The notes below the pieces were generated by a model. The model saw nothing but the letters and a program-made list of their open reading frames with translations. It was not told the DNA's origin and searched no databases. A program made the position numbers and the translations under genes. Below are positions 1-5,892 of a DNA stretch of 10,796 bases, one piece after another; the stretch's first letter is position 1; every line of letters begins with the position of its first letter. The stretch comes from DATEBA01 sp035288045 (lineage in GTDB: Bacteria > Actinomycetota > UBA4738 > HRBIN12), in assembly GCA_035288045.1 (NCBI GenBank), contig DATEBA010000019.1, positions 1 through 10,796 on the forward strand, given 5' to 3'.

Positions 1-183
1 CGAGGGGGTCGCGAGCCGCCTGTCGATCCACGAGATCGTCCGGAGCGCGAACGCCCGGGGGCCGGGCCCGTCGAGCTCCCCCCGACGGACCCACAGGCCG
101 TAGGTGAGCGTCGGGCCGAGGGCCGCGACCGCCCCCAGCGCGTGAAGGAACAGGAAGACGCGGAACCAGTCGGCTCGAGTCAT
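1..183 (-). CDS. Partial integral membrane protein, DUF2269-like (5' end only)
   Basis: Only the first 61 codons are present; the gene runs off the left edge. The start is the ATG at 183-181, and the reading frame stays open to position 1. The N-terminus begins MTRADWFRVFLF, and roughly residues 7-29 form a hydrophobic, membrane-spanning stretch containing LHALGAVAALGPTLTYGLW. A charged segment follows (RRGELDGPGPRAFALRT, then SWIDRRLATP). This resembles the first helix and loop of DUF2269-type predicted membrane proteins; the family call is from pattern memory and is moderate. No Shine-Dalgarno sequence is seen. A -10 box TAGACT lies seven bases before the ATG, so the mRNA is probably leaderless. 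The gene is divergent from the lipid kinase, with 37 bp between start codons. Function is unknown. Confidence 0.6.
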   Translation of the reverse strand, partial: MTRADWFRVFLFLHALGAVAALGPTLTYGLWVRRGELDGPGPRAFALRTISWIDRRLATPS

Positions 184-190
184 CTGCGCG

Positions 191-196
191 AGTCTA
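191..196 (-). promoter_or_regulatory. -10 box of the DUF2269-like gene
   Basis: Read on the minus strand this is TAGACT, followed by seven bases and then the ATG at 183-181, so transcription would begin at or next to the start codon. No convincing -35 hexamer is visible at the expected distance. Confidence 0.45.
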
Positions 197-206
197 GCCG
201 GGCTGC

Positions 207-212
207 GATACT
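207..212 (+). promoter_or_regulatory. -10 box of the lipid kinase gene
   Basis: GATACT followed by eight bases and the ATG at 221. This fits a leaderless transcript and supports ATG 221 over the TTG at 212, which lies partly inside the box. It sits only 10 bp from the opposing -10 box on the minus strand. Confidence 0.4.
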
Positions 213-220
213 TGCCCCCC

Positions 221-1138
221 ATGCAGCGGTTCCAGCGTCTGCTGCTCGTCGTGAACCCCGTCGCCCGCACGGTGTCGAAGCCCACCCTGGCCGTCCTGGA
301 GAAGGCCTTGTCCGCCGACTTCAAGCTGGAGGTCGTCGAGACGGCGGAGCGGGGCCACGCGACGGAGCTTGCGCGGCAGGCCGCCGAGGAAGGCGTCGAC
401 CTGGTGGTCGTGTTCTCCGGCGACGGCACGATTAACGAAGCGCTGAACGGCCTCGCGGGGACCGAGGTCGCGCTGGGGGTCCTCCCCGGAGGTGCTACGA
501 ACATCCTGGCTCGAGCCCTCGGGCTCCCGACCGAGCCGATCGAGGCCGCCGGCGTCCTGATCGATCGGGCGCTCGCCGGCGTCTCCCGGCGCATCCACCT
601 GGGCGTCGCCGACGGAAGGTACTTCGCCGTCAACTGCGGGGCCGGGGTGGACGCCGCAGCGATGGCGCGCCTGGAGCGCAAGTTCCCGAAGACGAAGGGC
701 TCGTTCGACCGGGCGGCTTTCGTCGCGGTCATGCGGTCGGTGCTCGCCAGCTACGCGGGCCGTTCGGCCGACCTGGCCGTGCGCGTGGACGGTGGCGAGG
801 TCGCGCCCTCCATCTCGGTCCTGATCGGCCGAACCGATCCGTACACGTACTTCAAGGGATGGGGTCTGCGGGTGACCCCACAGGCCTCCCTGGAGAAGGG
901 CCTGGACGTGCTCTCCGCCCGGCGCCTGCCGCGCCGGAGCGTCGCGCGGATCGCCTTCCAGGTCTTCGGCTCCGCCAGGCACGTGAGGGGCCGGGACATG
1001 GACTACTTCCACGACGCCTCGCACGTCGAGGTGACGTCCGCGAGGCCGTTCCCGGTTCAGGTAGACGGGGACGTCCTGGACAAGCGCTCGAGGCTCGACA
1101 TCGAGCTTGCCCGAGATGCGCTCTGGGTCGTCGCCTAG
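221..1138 (+). CDS. Diacylglycerol kinase family lipid kinase (DAGK catalytic domain)
   Basis: A 305-residue soluble kinase of the bacterial DgkB/YegS-like family, which phosphorylates diacylglycerol or a related lipid using ATP at the inner membrane face. The N-terminal catalytic domain shows NPVA at residues 12-15, the nucleotide-binding SGDGT at 66-70 followed by INEALNGL, and LPGGATN at 88-94. The C-terminal half (about 120-300) fits the beta-rich second domain, ending with FPVQVDGDVL near the C-terminus, a common closing motif in this family. Length is normal. ATG 221 is chosen because a -10 box lies eight bases before it; a TTG at 212 would add three residues. There is no Shine-Dalgarno sequence. 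The stop codon shares CTAG with the stop of cysH on the other strand. The family is secure; the exact lipid substrate cannot be read from sequence (phospholipid recycling is likely). Confidence 0.9.
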   Translation: MQRFQRLLLVVNPVARTVSKPTLAVLEKALSADFKLEVVETAERGHATELARQAAEEGVDLVVVFSGDGTINEALNGLAGTEVALGVLPGGATNILARALGLPTEPIEAAGVLIDRALAGVSRRIHLGVADGRYFAVNCGAGVDAAAMARLERKFPKTKGSFDRAAFVAVMRSVLASYAGRSADLAVRVDGGEVAPSISVLIGRTDPYTYFKGWGLRVTPQASLEKGLDVLSARRLPRRSVARIAFQVFGSARHVRGRDMDYFHDASHVEVTSARPFPVQVDGDVLDKRSRLDIELARDALWVVA

Positions 1139-1893
1139 GGCCGGGGATCCTCGGGTTGCGAGATCTTCCTCTGGAGCGCGGCCTCGCGCTCGTGGATCCC
1201 GCACTCCCACTTGGCGAACCCCGCCCACCGCCCGGCTCGTTCGGGCTCACCGGGGAACTGCGTCCGAGTGCAGGGCGCGCAGCCGATCGAGGAGTAGCCG
1301 AGGTCGTAGAGGGGGTTGTGCGGCAGGTCGTGGTAGCGGAGGTACTGCCATACCCGGCGGCGAGTCCACGTTGTTACCGGGTTGACGCGAACGATCATCC
1401 GGCCGGGCTCGAGCTCGTACTGGTCCACGATCGGTGCGCTCGCACGCGTCGGGGAAGAGTCCCGCCGGAAGGCGGTCATCCACGCGTCCAGGTCTCGTAG
1501 GGCCCGGAACATCGGCTCCACCTTGTTGATCTCGCAGCAGCGCTCGGGGTCGCGCTCGTAGAGCCGCGCGCCGAGCGCTGCGTCCTGTTGCTCGACGGTG
1601 TAGTCGCCGACCAGGTCCACGACGTTCAGGCCCAGACGCTCGGTGAGCTGCTGTTTGAACGCGAGCGTCTCGGCGAAGTTGAAGCCGGTATCGAGGAAAA
1701 GGATCGGGACGTCGGGGCGGATGCCGGTCGCTATGTGGATCACGACGGTTCCCTCGGCCTGGAAGGACGAGGCGATGGCCACTCGCGGAAGGCCGGACTC
1801 CTCGAGCGTCCAGCGGACGATCTCCTCCGGGTGGGCCTTCTCGAAGTGGGCGTTGAGGTCGGCCAGCTCGCCGACCGAAAGGAGAGTCTGCAC
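1135..1893 (-). CDS. cysH: Assimilatory APS reductase, thioredoxin-dependent, 4Fe-4S type
   Basis: This 252-residue enzyme reduces adenylyl sulfate (APS) to sulfite in the cytoplasm, the step after Sat in sulfate assimilation. The ATP-pyrophosphatase-like fold shows SSFQAEG at 42-48 and LFLDTGFNFAET at 65-76. The iron-sulfur ligands are a Cys-Cys pair at 119-120 (ERCCEINK) and CAPC at 205-208. The C-terminal ECGIH (230-234) carries the catalytic cysteine. The four cluster cysteines mark it as an APS rather than a PAPS reductase. The start is GTG 1893-1891, which has a strong GGAGG seven bases upstream and precedes the conserved fold; the frame stays open to 2073, but that extension runs through the promoter and into sat. 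A -10 box TATACT lies just upstream. It is divergent from sat and overlaps the lipid kinase stop by four bases. Confidence 0.95.
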   Translation of the reverse strand: MQTLLSVGELADLNAHFEKAHPEEIVRWTLEESGLPRVAIASSFQAEGTVVIHIATGIRPDVPILFLDTGFNFAETLAFKQQLTERLGLNVVDLVGDYTVEQQDAALGARLYERDPERCCEINKVEPMFRALRDLDAWMTAFRRDSSPTRASAPIVDQYELEPGRMIVRVNPVTTWTRRRVWQYLRYHDLPHNPLYDLGYSSIGCAPCTRTQFPGEPERAGRWAGFAKWECGIHEREAALQRKISQPEDPRP

Positions 1894-1920
1894 GAGGCCG
1901 CCTCCTTCCTGGCGGCCCGG

Positions 1921-1926
1921 AGTATA
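1921..1926 (-). promoter_or_regulatory. -10 box of cysH
   Basis: On the minus strand this reads TATACT, followed by a short leader of roughly 20 bases that contains the GGAGG ribosome site of cysH. The ten bases TATACTCCGG recur exactly at the promoter of the proline dehydrogenase gene (10146-10155). No clear -35 hexamer. Confidence 0.5.
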
Positions 1927-1958
1927 GCCCCGGGCCACAACTCGCGCTGAAGGGCCAT

Positions 1959-1980
1959 CGGGCCCCGGGGGAGGGGCCCG
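1959..1980. repeat. Perfect 8-bp inverted repeat in the cysH-sat divergent region
   Basis: CGGGCCCC at 1959-1966 and GGGGCCCG at 1973-1980 are perfect reverse complements separated by six bases. The centre falls where the -35 element of the sat promoter would be, and about 43 bp upstream of the cysH -10 box. It could be an operator shared by the two sulfur genes. In such GC-rich DNA a chance palindrome is possible. Confidence 0.4.
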
Positions 1981-1990
1981 GAGGGGCGGG

Positions 1991-1996
1991 TATGCT
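1991..1996 (+). promoter_or_regulatory. -10 box of sat
   Basis: TATGCT in an otherwise GC-rich stretch, 47 bases before the sat ATG. This gives a leader of about 40 bases ending in a GAAAGG ribosome site (2032-2037). No recognisable -35 hexamer; the inverted repeat sits at that position. Confidence 0.45.
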
Positions 1997-2043
1997 GGGG
2001 CGCCGGGCCCGTCCCGGACACCCACGGACACGAAAGGCGAGGC

Positions 2044-3216
2044 ATGACCGACCGCGACCCCATAGCTCCTCACGGCGGCGTCCTGGTGGATCTACTCGTG
2101 CCTGAGGCCGAGGGGGGCCGGGTGGCCGGCGAGGCCGTTAACCTTCCCAAGGTGGGGGTCAGCCGACGCGAGCTGTCCGACCTCGAGATGCTCTCTGTGG
2201 GCGCCCTCTCGCCGCTCACGGGGTTCCAGGGCGAGGCCGAGTACCGCTCGATCTTGGAGTCGATGCACCTTCCGAACGGGATCCCGTGGACCATCCCGGT
2301 GACCCTTTCGCTCACGGACGACGACGTGAAGCGGATCGGCGGGAGCGACGCGGTTGCACTCGTCTCCGACGACGGCGAGGATGCGCTCGCCGTCCTCGAG
2401 ATCGAGGAGATCTTCAAGCGTGACCGAGAACGGGAGGCCGAGTCAGTGTTCCTGACGACCGACCTCGATCATGCGGGCGTGAAGGCGCTCCACGAGGCCG
2501 GCGACTACTGCCTCGCGGGACGGGTTCGGGTGCTCCGGCTTCCTCGCCACGACGACTTCAACGCGTATCGCCTCACTCCCGCCGAGACGAGGGCCGAGTT
2601 CCGCGCGCGCGGGTGGCGGAGGGTCGTCGGGTTCCAGACGCGAAACCCGATCCACCGGGCCCACGAGTACATCCAGAAGTGCGCGCTCGAGATCGTGGAC
2701 GGGCTGCTGGTTCACCCGCTGATGGGTGCCACGAAGGGCGACGACGTCCCGGCCGACGTGCGGATGCGCTGCTACGAGGCCCTCTTCGAGGGCTACTACC
2801 CCAAGGATCGGGCGATGATCTCGATCTTCCCGGCCGCGATGCGCTATGCGGGTCCGAAGGAGGCGATCTGGCACGCGATCTGCCGGAAGAACTACGGGTG
2901 CACCCACTTCATCGTGGGGCGTGATCACGCAGGCGTTGGCGACTACTACGGGACCTACGACGCCCAGAAGATCTTCGACGAGTTCGAGCCCGAGGAGCTC
3001 GGTATCACCCCGCTCATGTTCGAGCACTCTTTCTGGTGCAACCGGTGCGAGGGCATGGGGTCGCCGAAGACTTGTCCCCACGGTGCGGAGGATCGTGTGT
3101 CGCTCTCGGGCACCAGGGTTCGCGAGATGCTCCGGAACGGCGAACGGCCCCCTCTCGAGTTCTCCCGCCCCGAGGTCGCCGACGTCCTGATCGAGGCCAT
3201 GCGGGAGAACGGCTAG
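2044..3216 (+). CDS. sat: Sulfate adenylyltransferase (ATP sulfurylase), Sat type
   Basis: This 390-residue enzyme makes APS and pyrophosphate from sulfate and ATP, the first step of sulfate assimilation. An N-terminal PUA-like domain (about 1-165) contains LSPLTGFQ at 55-62. The catalytic domain has QTRNPIHRAHEY at 198-209 (the QxRNPxHxxH motif) and GRDHAGV at 292-298. Cys332, Cys335, Cys344 and His346 are spaced like the zinc site of bacterial and archaeal Sat proteins, and SGTRVREML follows at 355-363. Length is normal for single-domain Sat, with no fused APS kinase and no CysN partner nearby. ATG 2044 has GAAAGG six bases upstream. It is divergent from cysH, so the two probably share control. 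Family members can run in reverse in dissimilatory sulfur oxidation, but the cysH partner argues for assimilation. Confidence 0.96.
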   Translation: MTDRDPIAPHGGVLVDLLVPEAEGGRVAGEAVNLPKVGVSRRELSDLEMLSVGALSPLTGFQGEAEYRSILESMHLPNGIPWTIPVTLSLTDDDVKRIGGSDAVALVSDDGEDALAVLEIEEIFKRDREREAESVFLTTDLDHAGVKALHEAGDYCLAGRVRVLRLPRHDDFNAYRLTPAETRAEFRARGWRRVVGFQTRNPIHRAHEYIQKCALEIVDGLLVHPLMGATKGDDVPADVRMRCYEALFEGYYPKDRAMISIFPAAMRYAGPKEAIWHAICRKNYGCTHFIVGRDHAGVGDYYGTYDAQKIFDEFEPEELGITPLMFEHSFWCNRCEGMGSPKTCPHGAEDRVSLSGTRVREMLRNGERPPLEFSRPEVADVLIEAMRENG

Positions 3217-3224
3217 GACCGCGT

Positions 3225-3254
3225 TTGTTCGGCGTTGGGGCGCGGTGGTAGCCT
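3225..3254 (+). promoter_or_regulatory. Candidate promoter of the M23 peptidase gene
   Basis: TTGTTC at 3225-3230, an 18-bp spacer, then TAGCCT at 3249-3254. It lies just after the sat stop. If real, transcription begins near 3261, downstream of the only standard start codon of the following frame (TTG 3235). Confidence 0.4.
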
Positions 3255-4353
3255 CGCCGCGCTGCCCGTAGGCGGCCGAACGACCCTAGGAGGCACGACG
3301 ACCGCTCGCAGACCCCTCCGATCCTTCCTCGCCCTGACGCTGGTGGGAGCGCTCGCCGCGGCGCCGGCGCTCGCCGACAGCGAGGAGACGAAGGACAGGA
3401 TCAACGCGTACGAGGACGACTTGGCCGCGCTGGACGCCCGGCTCGATCAGCTCGCCGCGGAATGGAACGCGACCGAGTCCGAGCTCGCCGGGATACGCGA
3501 GGACGAGGACCGGCTGGAGGAACGGATAGCGCGCACGCGGAAGCACCTCGAGGCCATCCAGCGCCGGCTCGAGCGCCGGGCTCGCGAGATCTTCATCGAC
3601 GGCCCGGGCGGCACCCTCGAGATGCTCCTCTCCTCTACCTCGTTCGCTGAGTTCTCCGACCGGGTGGAGTTCGTGGGTAGCATCGCCGAGTCCGACGAGG
3701 ACCTCATGATCGAGGCTCGGGTGCTCCGCGAGGAGCTCCGGCGCGACGAGGAGGAGCTGGACGCCGTCGAGCGCCGGAAGGCGGAGCAGGTGCAGCACCT
3801 GGCCGACCAGCGCGAGGAGATCGATTTCCGATTCTCGGAGGTCCAGCGCACGATCGCTCGGCTCGAGGACCTCTACGCGGAGCAGCGGAAGGATGAGCGA
3901 GCAGCCGCTCAGGTGCCGCCGATCGTGACCGGCGGCAGCGGAGGGGGCTCGCCGCTGCCGGGAAGCATCATCAGGGTTTGCCCGGTCGCCGGGCCCAACT
4001 CCTTCGTCGACTCGTTCGGCTACCCGCGCTCCGGCGGACGATCCCACGAGGGGATCGACCTGATCTCGCCGCTCGGCACGCCGGTCGTGGCGGCGCACGA
4101 CGGCGTCGTGACCCGCAGCTCCAACTCCCTCGGAGGGATCACCGCGAAGGTGCAGGCGTCCAATGGCTACATCACCTACTACGCGCACATGAACGGCTAC
4201 AGCGACGCGGTCGGCACCGTGAGCGCGGGCACCGTGATCGGCTACGTGGGGAGTACGGGGAACGCCGGCACCACGAACCACCTGCACTTCGGGCTCTACA
4301 CGCCCGGCTGGGAGGCGATCAACCCCTACCAGGCCCTGGTGGCCGTCTGCTGA
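3235..4353 (+). CDS. Secreted M23 murein endopeptidase with EnvC/PcsB-like coiled-coil N-domain
   Basis: A cell-wall hydrolase that cuts peptidoglycan cross-bridges outside the membrane. Numbered from TTG 3235 (372 residues): a signal peptide at about 24-47 (basic ARRPLRS, hydrophobic core, APALA cleavage site), a charged coiled coil at about 50-220 interrupted by the PGGTLEMLLSSTSFAEF segment typical of PcsB/CwlO/EnvC proteins, a Gly/Ser/Pro linker at 228-245, then the peptidase domain. Zinc ligands are His271 and Asp275 (HEGID) and His351 (HLHF); His318 and His349 are the other active-site histidines. Cys249 and Cys372 could form a disulfide. The widest frame is given because TTG 3235 is the only ATG/GTG/TTG before the signal peptide, yet it has no ribosome site. 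A strong AGGAGG at 3288-3293 instead precedes in-frame ACG codons. By family, it may act with FtsEX in cell division. Confidence 0.9.
   Translation: MGRGGSLAALPVGGRTTLGGTTTARRPLRSFLALTLVGALAAAPALADSEETKDRINAYEDDLAALDARLDQLAAEWNATESELAGIREDEDRLEERIARTRKHLEAIQRRLERRAREIFIDGPGGTLEMLLSSTSFAEFSDRVEFVGSIAESDEDLMIEARVLREELRRDEEELDAVERRKAEQVQHLADQREEIDFRFSEVQRTIARLEDLYAEQRKDERAAAQVPPIVTGGSGGGSPLPGSIIRVCPVAGPNSFVDSFGYPRSGGRSHEGIDLISPLGTPVVAAHDGVVTRSSNSLGGITAKVQASNGYITYYAHMNGYSDAVGTVSAGTVIGYVGSTGNAGTTNHLHFGLYTPGWEAINPYQALVAVC
3288..3293 (+). promoter_or_regulatory. Strong ribosome binding site without a standard start codon
   Basis: AGGAGG is followed by in-frame ACG codons at 3295 and 3298, directly before the basic part of the signal peptide. 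No ATG, GTG or TTG is within range in any frame. It either serves a rare ACG start or is a chance match. Confidence 0.35.
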
Positions 4354-4386
4354 TCGGCCGACTCCCCAGGGACCTGGTCGGGCGGG

Positions 4387-4392
4387 TACGAT
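4387..4392 (+). promoter_or_regulatory. -10 box of the rsiG-like gene
   Basis: TACGAT after the M23 stop codon. Transcription from about 4399 gives a leader of about 22 bases with a ribosome site before GTG 4421. The same hexamer lies upstream of the sulfotransferase-like gene on the other strand. Confidence 0.35.
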
Positions 4393-4420
4393 TCGTGGAG
4401 CGCCCGTGAGGGGAGTTGAC

Positions 4421-4954
4421 GTGAGCCAGACAGGAGGCAACCGGAGGGTCGATCGGATCCTGCGGCCCGAGTACGTGGGGGGGCTGGCGACGCTCTCCCT
4501 CGACGATCTTCGAAGCCGCCGCGACGAGTGCCTGGCCGAGCGGGAGTACCTCTCCCTGCTCCGGCGGCTCGTCCAGGGGCGCGCCGAGATCCTCAAGGCC
4601 GAGCTCGAGCGACGGCACGAGGGCGGCGAGGCCGAGCCCCTCATAGACAGGCTCGCGCACATACTCGCGCCGGAGGCCCAGCGTGGGGGCTCTCGCGGAG
4701 AGGCGCTTCGGGTGGGGGTACCCGAGGAGGAGATGGCGCAGGCCCGCCGGCGGCTCGAGCGGCTCGTCAGCGACGCCGCGATCTCGGACCCCAGCGCCTT
4801 GGACGACGAACAGCTCGCGGAGGCTGTCGACCTGCTCGTGGAGGAGGAACGCGGCGTGTCGAAGACGCGTTCCGAGGTCCTCGCGGTGCTCGATTCCCTC
4901 CAGGACGAGCTGAAACGCCGCTACAAGGAGGACGTCTCTCAGGTCCTCTCCTGA
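4421..4954 (+). CDS. rsiG: RsiG-type anti-sigma factor, probable cyclic di-GMP-binding coiled coil
   Basis: A 177-residue helical protein. RsiG family proteins bind the sigma factor WhiG when loaded with cyclic di-GMP; each helix of the antiparallel coiled coil carries a motif E-x3-S-x2-R-x3-Q-x3-D (established for Streptomyces RsiG). Here helix 1 (LSLDDLRSRRDECLAEREYL onward, about 25-65) has Arg41, Ser45, Arg48, Gln52 and Glu56 at those positions. Helix 2 (about 130-170) has Glu143, Ser147, Arg150, Leu154 and Asp158. Both copies keep the Ser and Arg, but three of the ten positions differ. The middle region LIDRLAHILA (74-83) also fits my recollection of family members. GTG 4421 is chosen for its AGGGGAG five bases upstream; GTG 4406 would add five residues. 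The HD-GYP gene follows 155 bp downstream. No WhiG gene is in the window. The family call is strong; ligand binding is inferred. Confidence 0.75.
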   Translation: MSQTGGNRRVDRILRPEYVGGLATLSLDDLRSRRDECLAEREYLSLLRRLVQGRAEILKAELERRHEGGEAEPLIDRLAHILAPEAQRGGSRGEALRVGVPEEEMAQARRRLERLVSDAAISDPSALDDEQLAEAVDLLVEEERGVSKTRSEVLAVLDSLQDELKRRYKEDVSQVLS

Positions 4955-5109
4955 GCCGCCACCGGCCGCCGTCGCCCGACCGGGGGATGCTCGCCCTCAC
5001 CCTTCCCCAGCCCGCGGAGGCGTGCCCGGGCCACCGGGAATTCGTCCGTGGAGCCGATGGCGCTCCCGGTGTCCGGTGCGCGACTCTGCCTGCCACGAGG
5101 GGTGCACGG

Positions 5110-5892
5110 ATGCATCCCCCTACAGCCCCGATGAGCGACGCCGAGCGTCCCTTCGCCGAGATCGTGGATCCAAAGGATCCAGAGGTCTCCTCGGTCCACG
5201 CTCAGCTGATCGTCTTCGCGAGCGAGCTCGGCCAGCTCCGCTCCCGGGAGCGCCGGCGCGCGCGCGAGCTCGAGGAAGCCCTGGGCAGGCTCCAGGAGAC
5301 CTACCTCGCGACGATGAAGGCTCTCGCCCAGGTGGTCGAGGCCAAGGACCTCGTCACCCGCGGCCATCTCGACCGGACCCACGCGTACGGGCTCGCGCTC
5401 GCACGTCGCATCGAACCGAGCCTCGGCGCGTCCGTCGAGCTCGGATACGGCTTCTTTCTCCACGACATCGGCAAGGTGGGTGTGCCCGAGGGCGTGCTCT
5501 GCAAGCGCGGGCCGCTCTCCGAGAAGGAGTGGGAGGTGATGCGCGCCCACCCGGTCATCGGCGCACAGATCGTCGAGCCGATGCGTTTCCTCGGTCCCGC
5601 GGTCGACGTCGTTCGCCACCACCACGAGCGTTTCGACGGCGCGGGCTATCCGGAGCGGCTGCGCGGCGAGGAGATCCCTCTGGTAGCCCGGATGTTCGCC
5701 CTGGCCGACTCGTTCGACGCCATGACGAGCGACCGTCCCTACCGGCGCGCGATGCCGGCGGAGCAGGCTCTCGAGGAGATCGCGGAGCACGCGGGGACGC
5801 AGTTCGACCCCGAGGTCGCCAAGGTGTTCATCCGCCTGGTCGAGGACGACGAGTTGGCGGACGAGCCCGCAGGGGTCAGCGCGCTCCTCTGA
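5110..5892 (+). CDS. HD-GYP domain protein, probable cyclic di-GMP phosphodiesterase
   Basis: A 260-residue cytoplasmic protein made almost entirely of an HD-GYP domain, which typically hydrolyses cyclic di-GMP to GMP. Residues 29-65 form a short charged helix, probably coiled coil, with no recognisable sensor or receiver domain. The metal-binding pattern is complete: His86 in EAKDLVTRGH, HDIGK at 118-122, His147, paired histidines 171-172 followed by the signature ERFDGAGYP (173-181), and Asp200 in ALADSFDAM. The Glu four residues before the first His, seen in trinuclear members, is Val82, which suggests a two-metal site. ATG 5110 has GAGGGG seven bases upstream; ATG 5131 is an alternative, and the frame is open far upstream only as a shadow of rsiG. 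It converges on the next gene with a 17-base overlap. The substrate is not proven, since some HD-GYP proteins act on other dinucleotides. Confidence 0.88.
   Translation: MHPPTAPMSDAERPFAEIVDPKDPEVSSVHAQLIVFASELGQLRSRERRRARELEEALGRLQETYLATMKALAQVVEAKDLVTRGHLDRTHAYGLALARRIEPSLGASVELGYGFFLHDIGKVGVPEGVLCKRGPLSEKEWEVMRAHPVIGAQIVEPMRFLGPAVDVVRHHHERFDGAGYPERLRGEEIPLVARMFALADSFDAMTSDRPYRRAMPAEQALEEIAEHAGTQFDPEVAKVFIRLVEDDELADEPAGVSALL

Noticed and set aside
194..1228. Long open frames antisense to the lipid kinase and to other genes (for example 3286-4662 and 8313-9158 on the minus strand).
   Set aside because: The high GC content suppresses stop codons. These frames have no domain motifs and oppose genes with unmistakable conserved motifs.
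1894..2073. 5' extension of the cysH frame to position 2073.
   Set aside because: It would overlap sat and cover both -10 boxes. GTG 1893 has a strong ribosome site, and the conserved fold begins soon after it.
4528..5109. 5' extension of the HD-GYP frame back into rsiG.
   Set aside because: The extra residues are Arg/Ala/Gly/Pro-rich shadow sequence of rsiG. ATG 5110 has GAGGGG at good spacing.
5165..5179. GGATCC-AAA-GGATCC repeat.
   Set aside because: It lies inside the HD-GYP coding region, encodes ordinary residues (VDPKDPE) and has no regulatory context.
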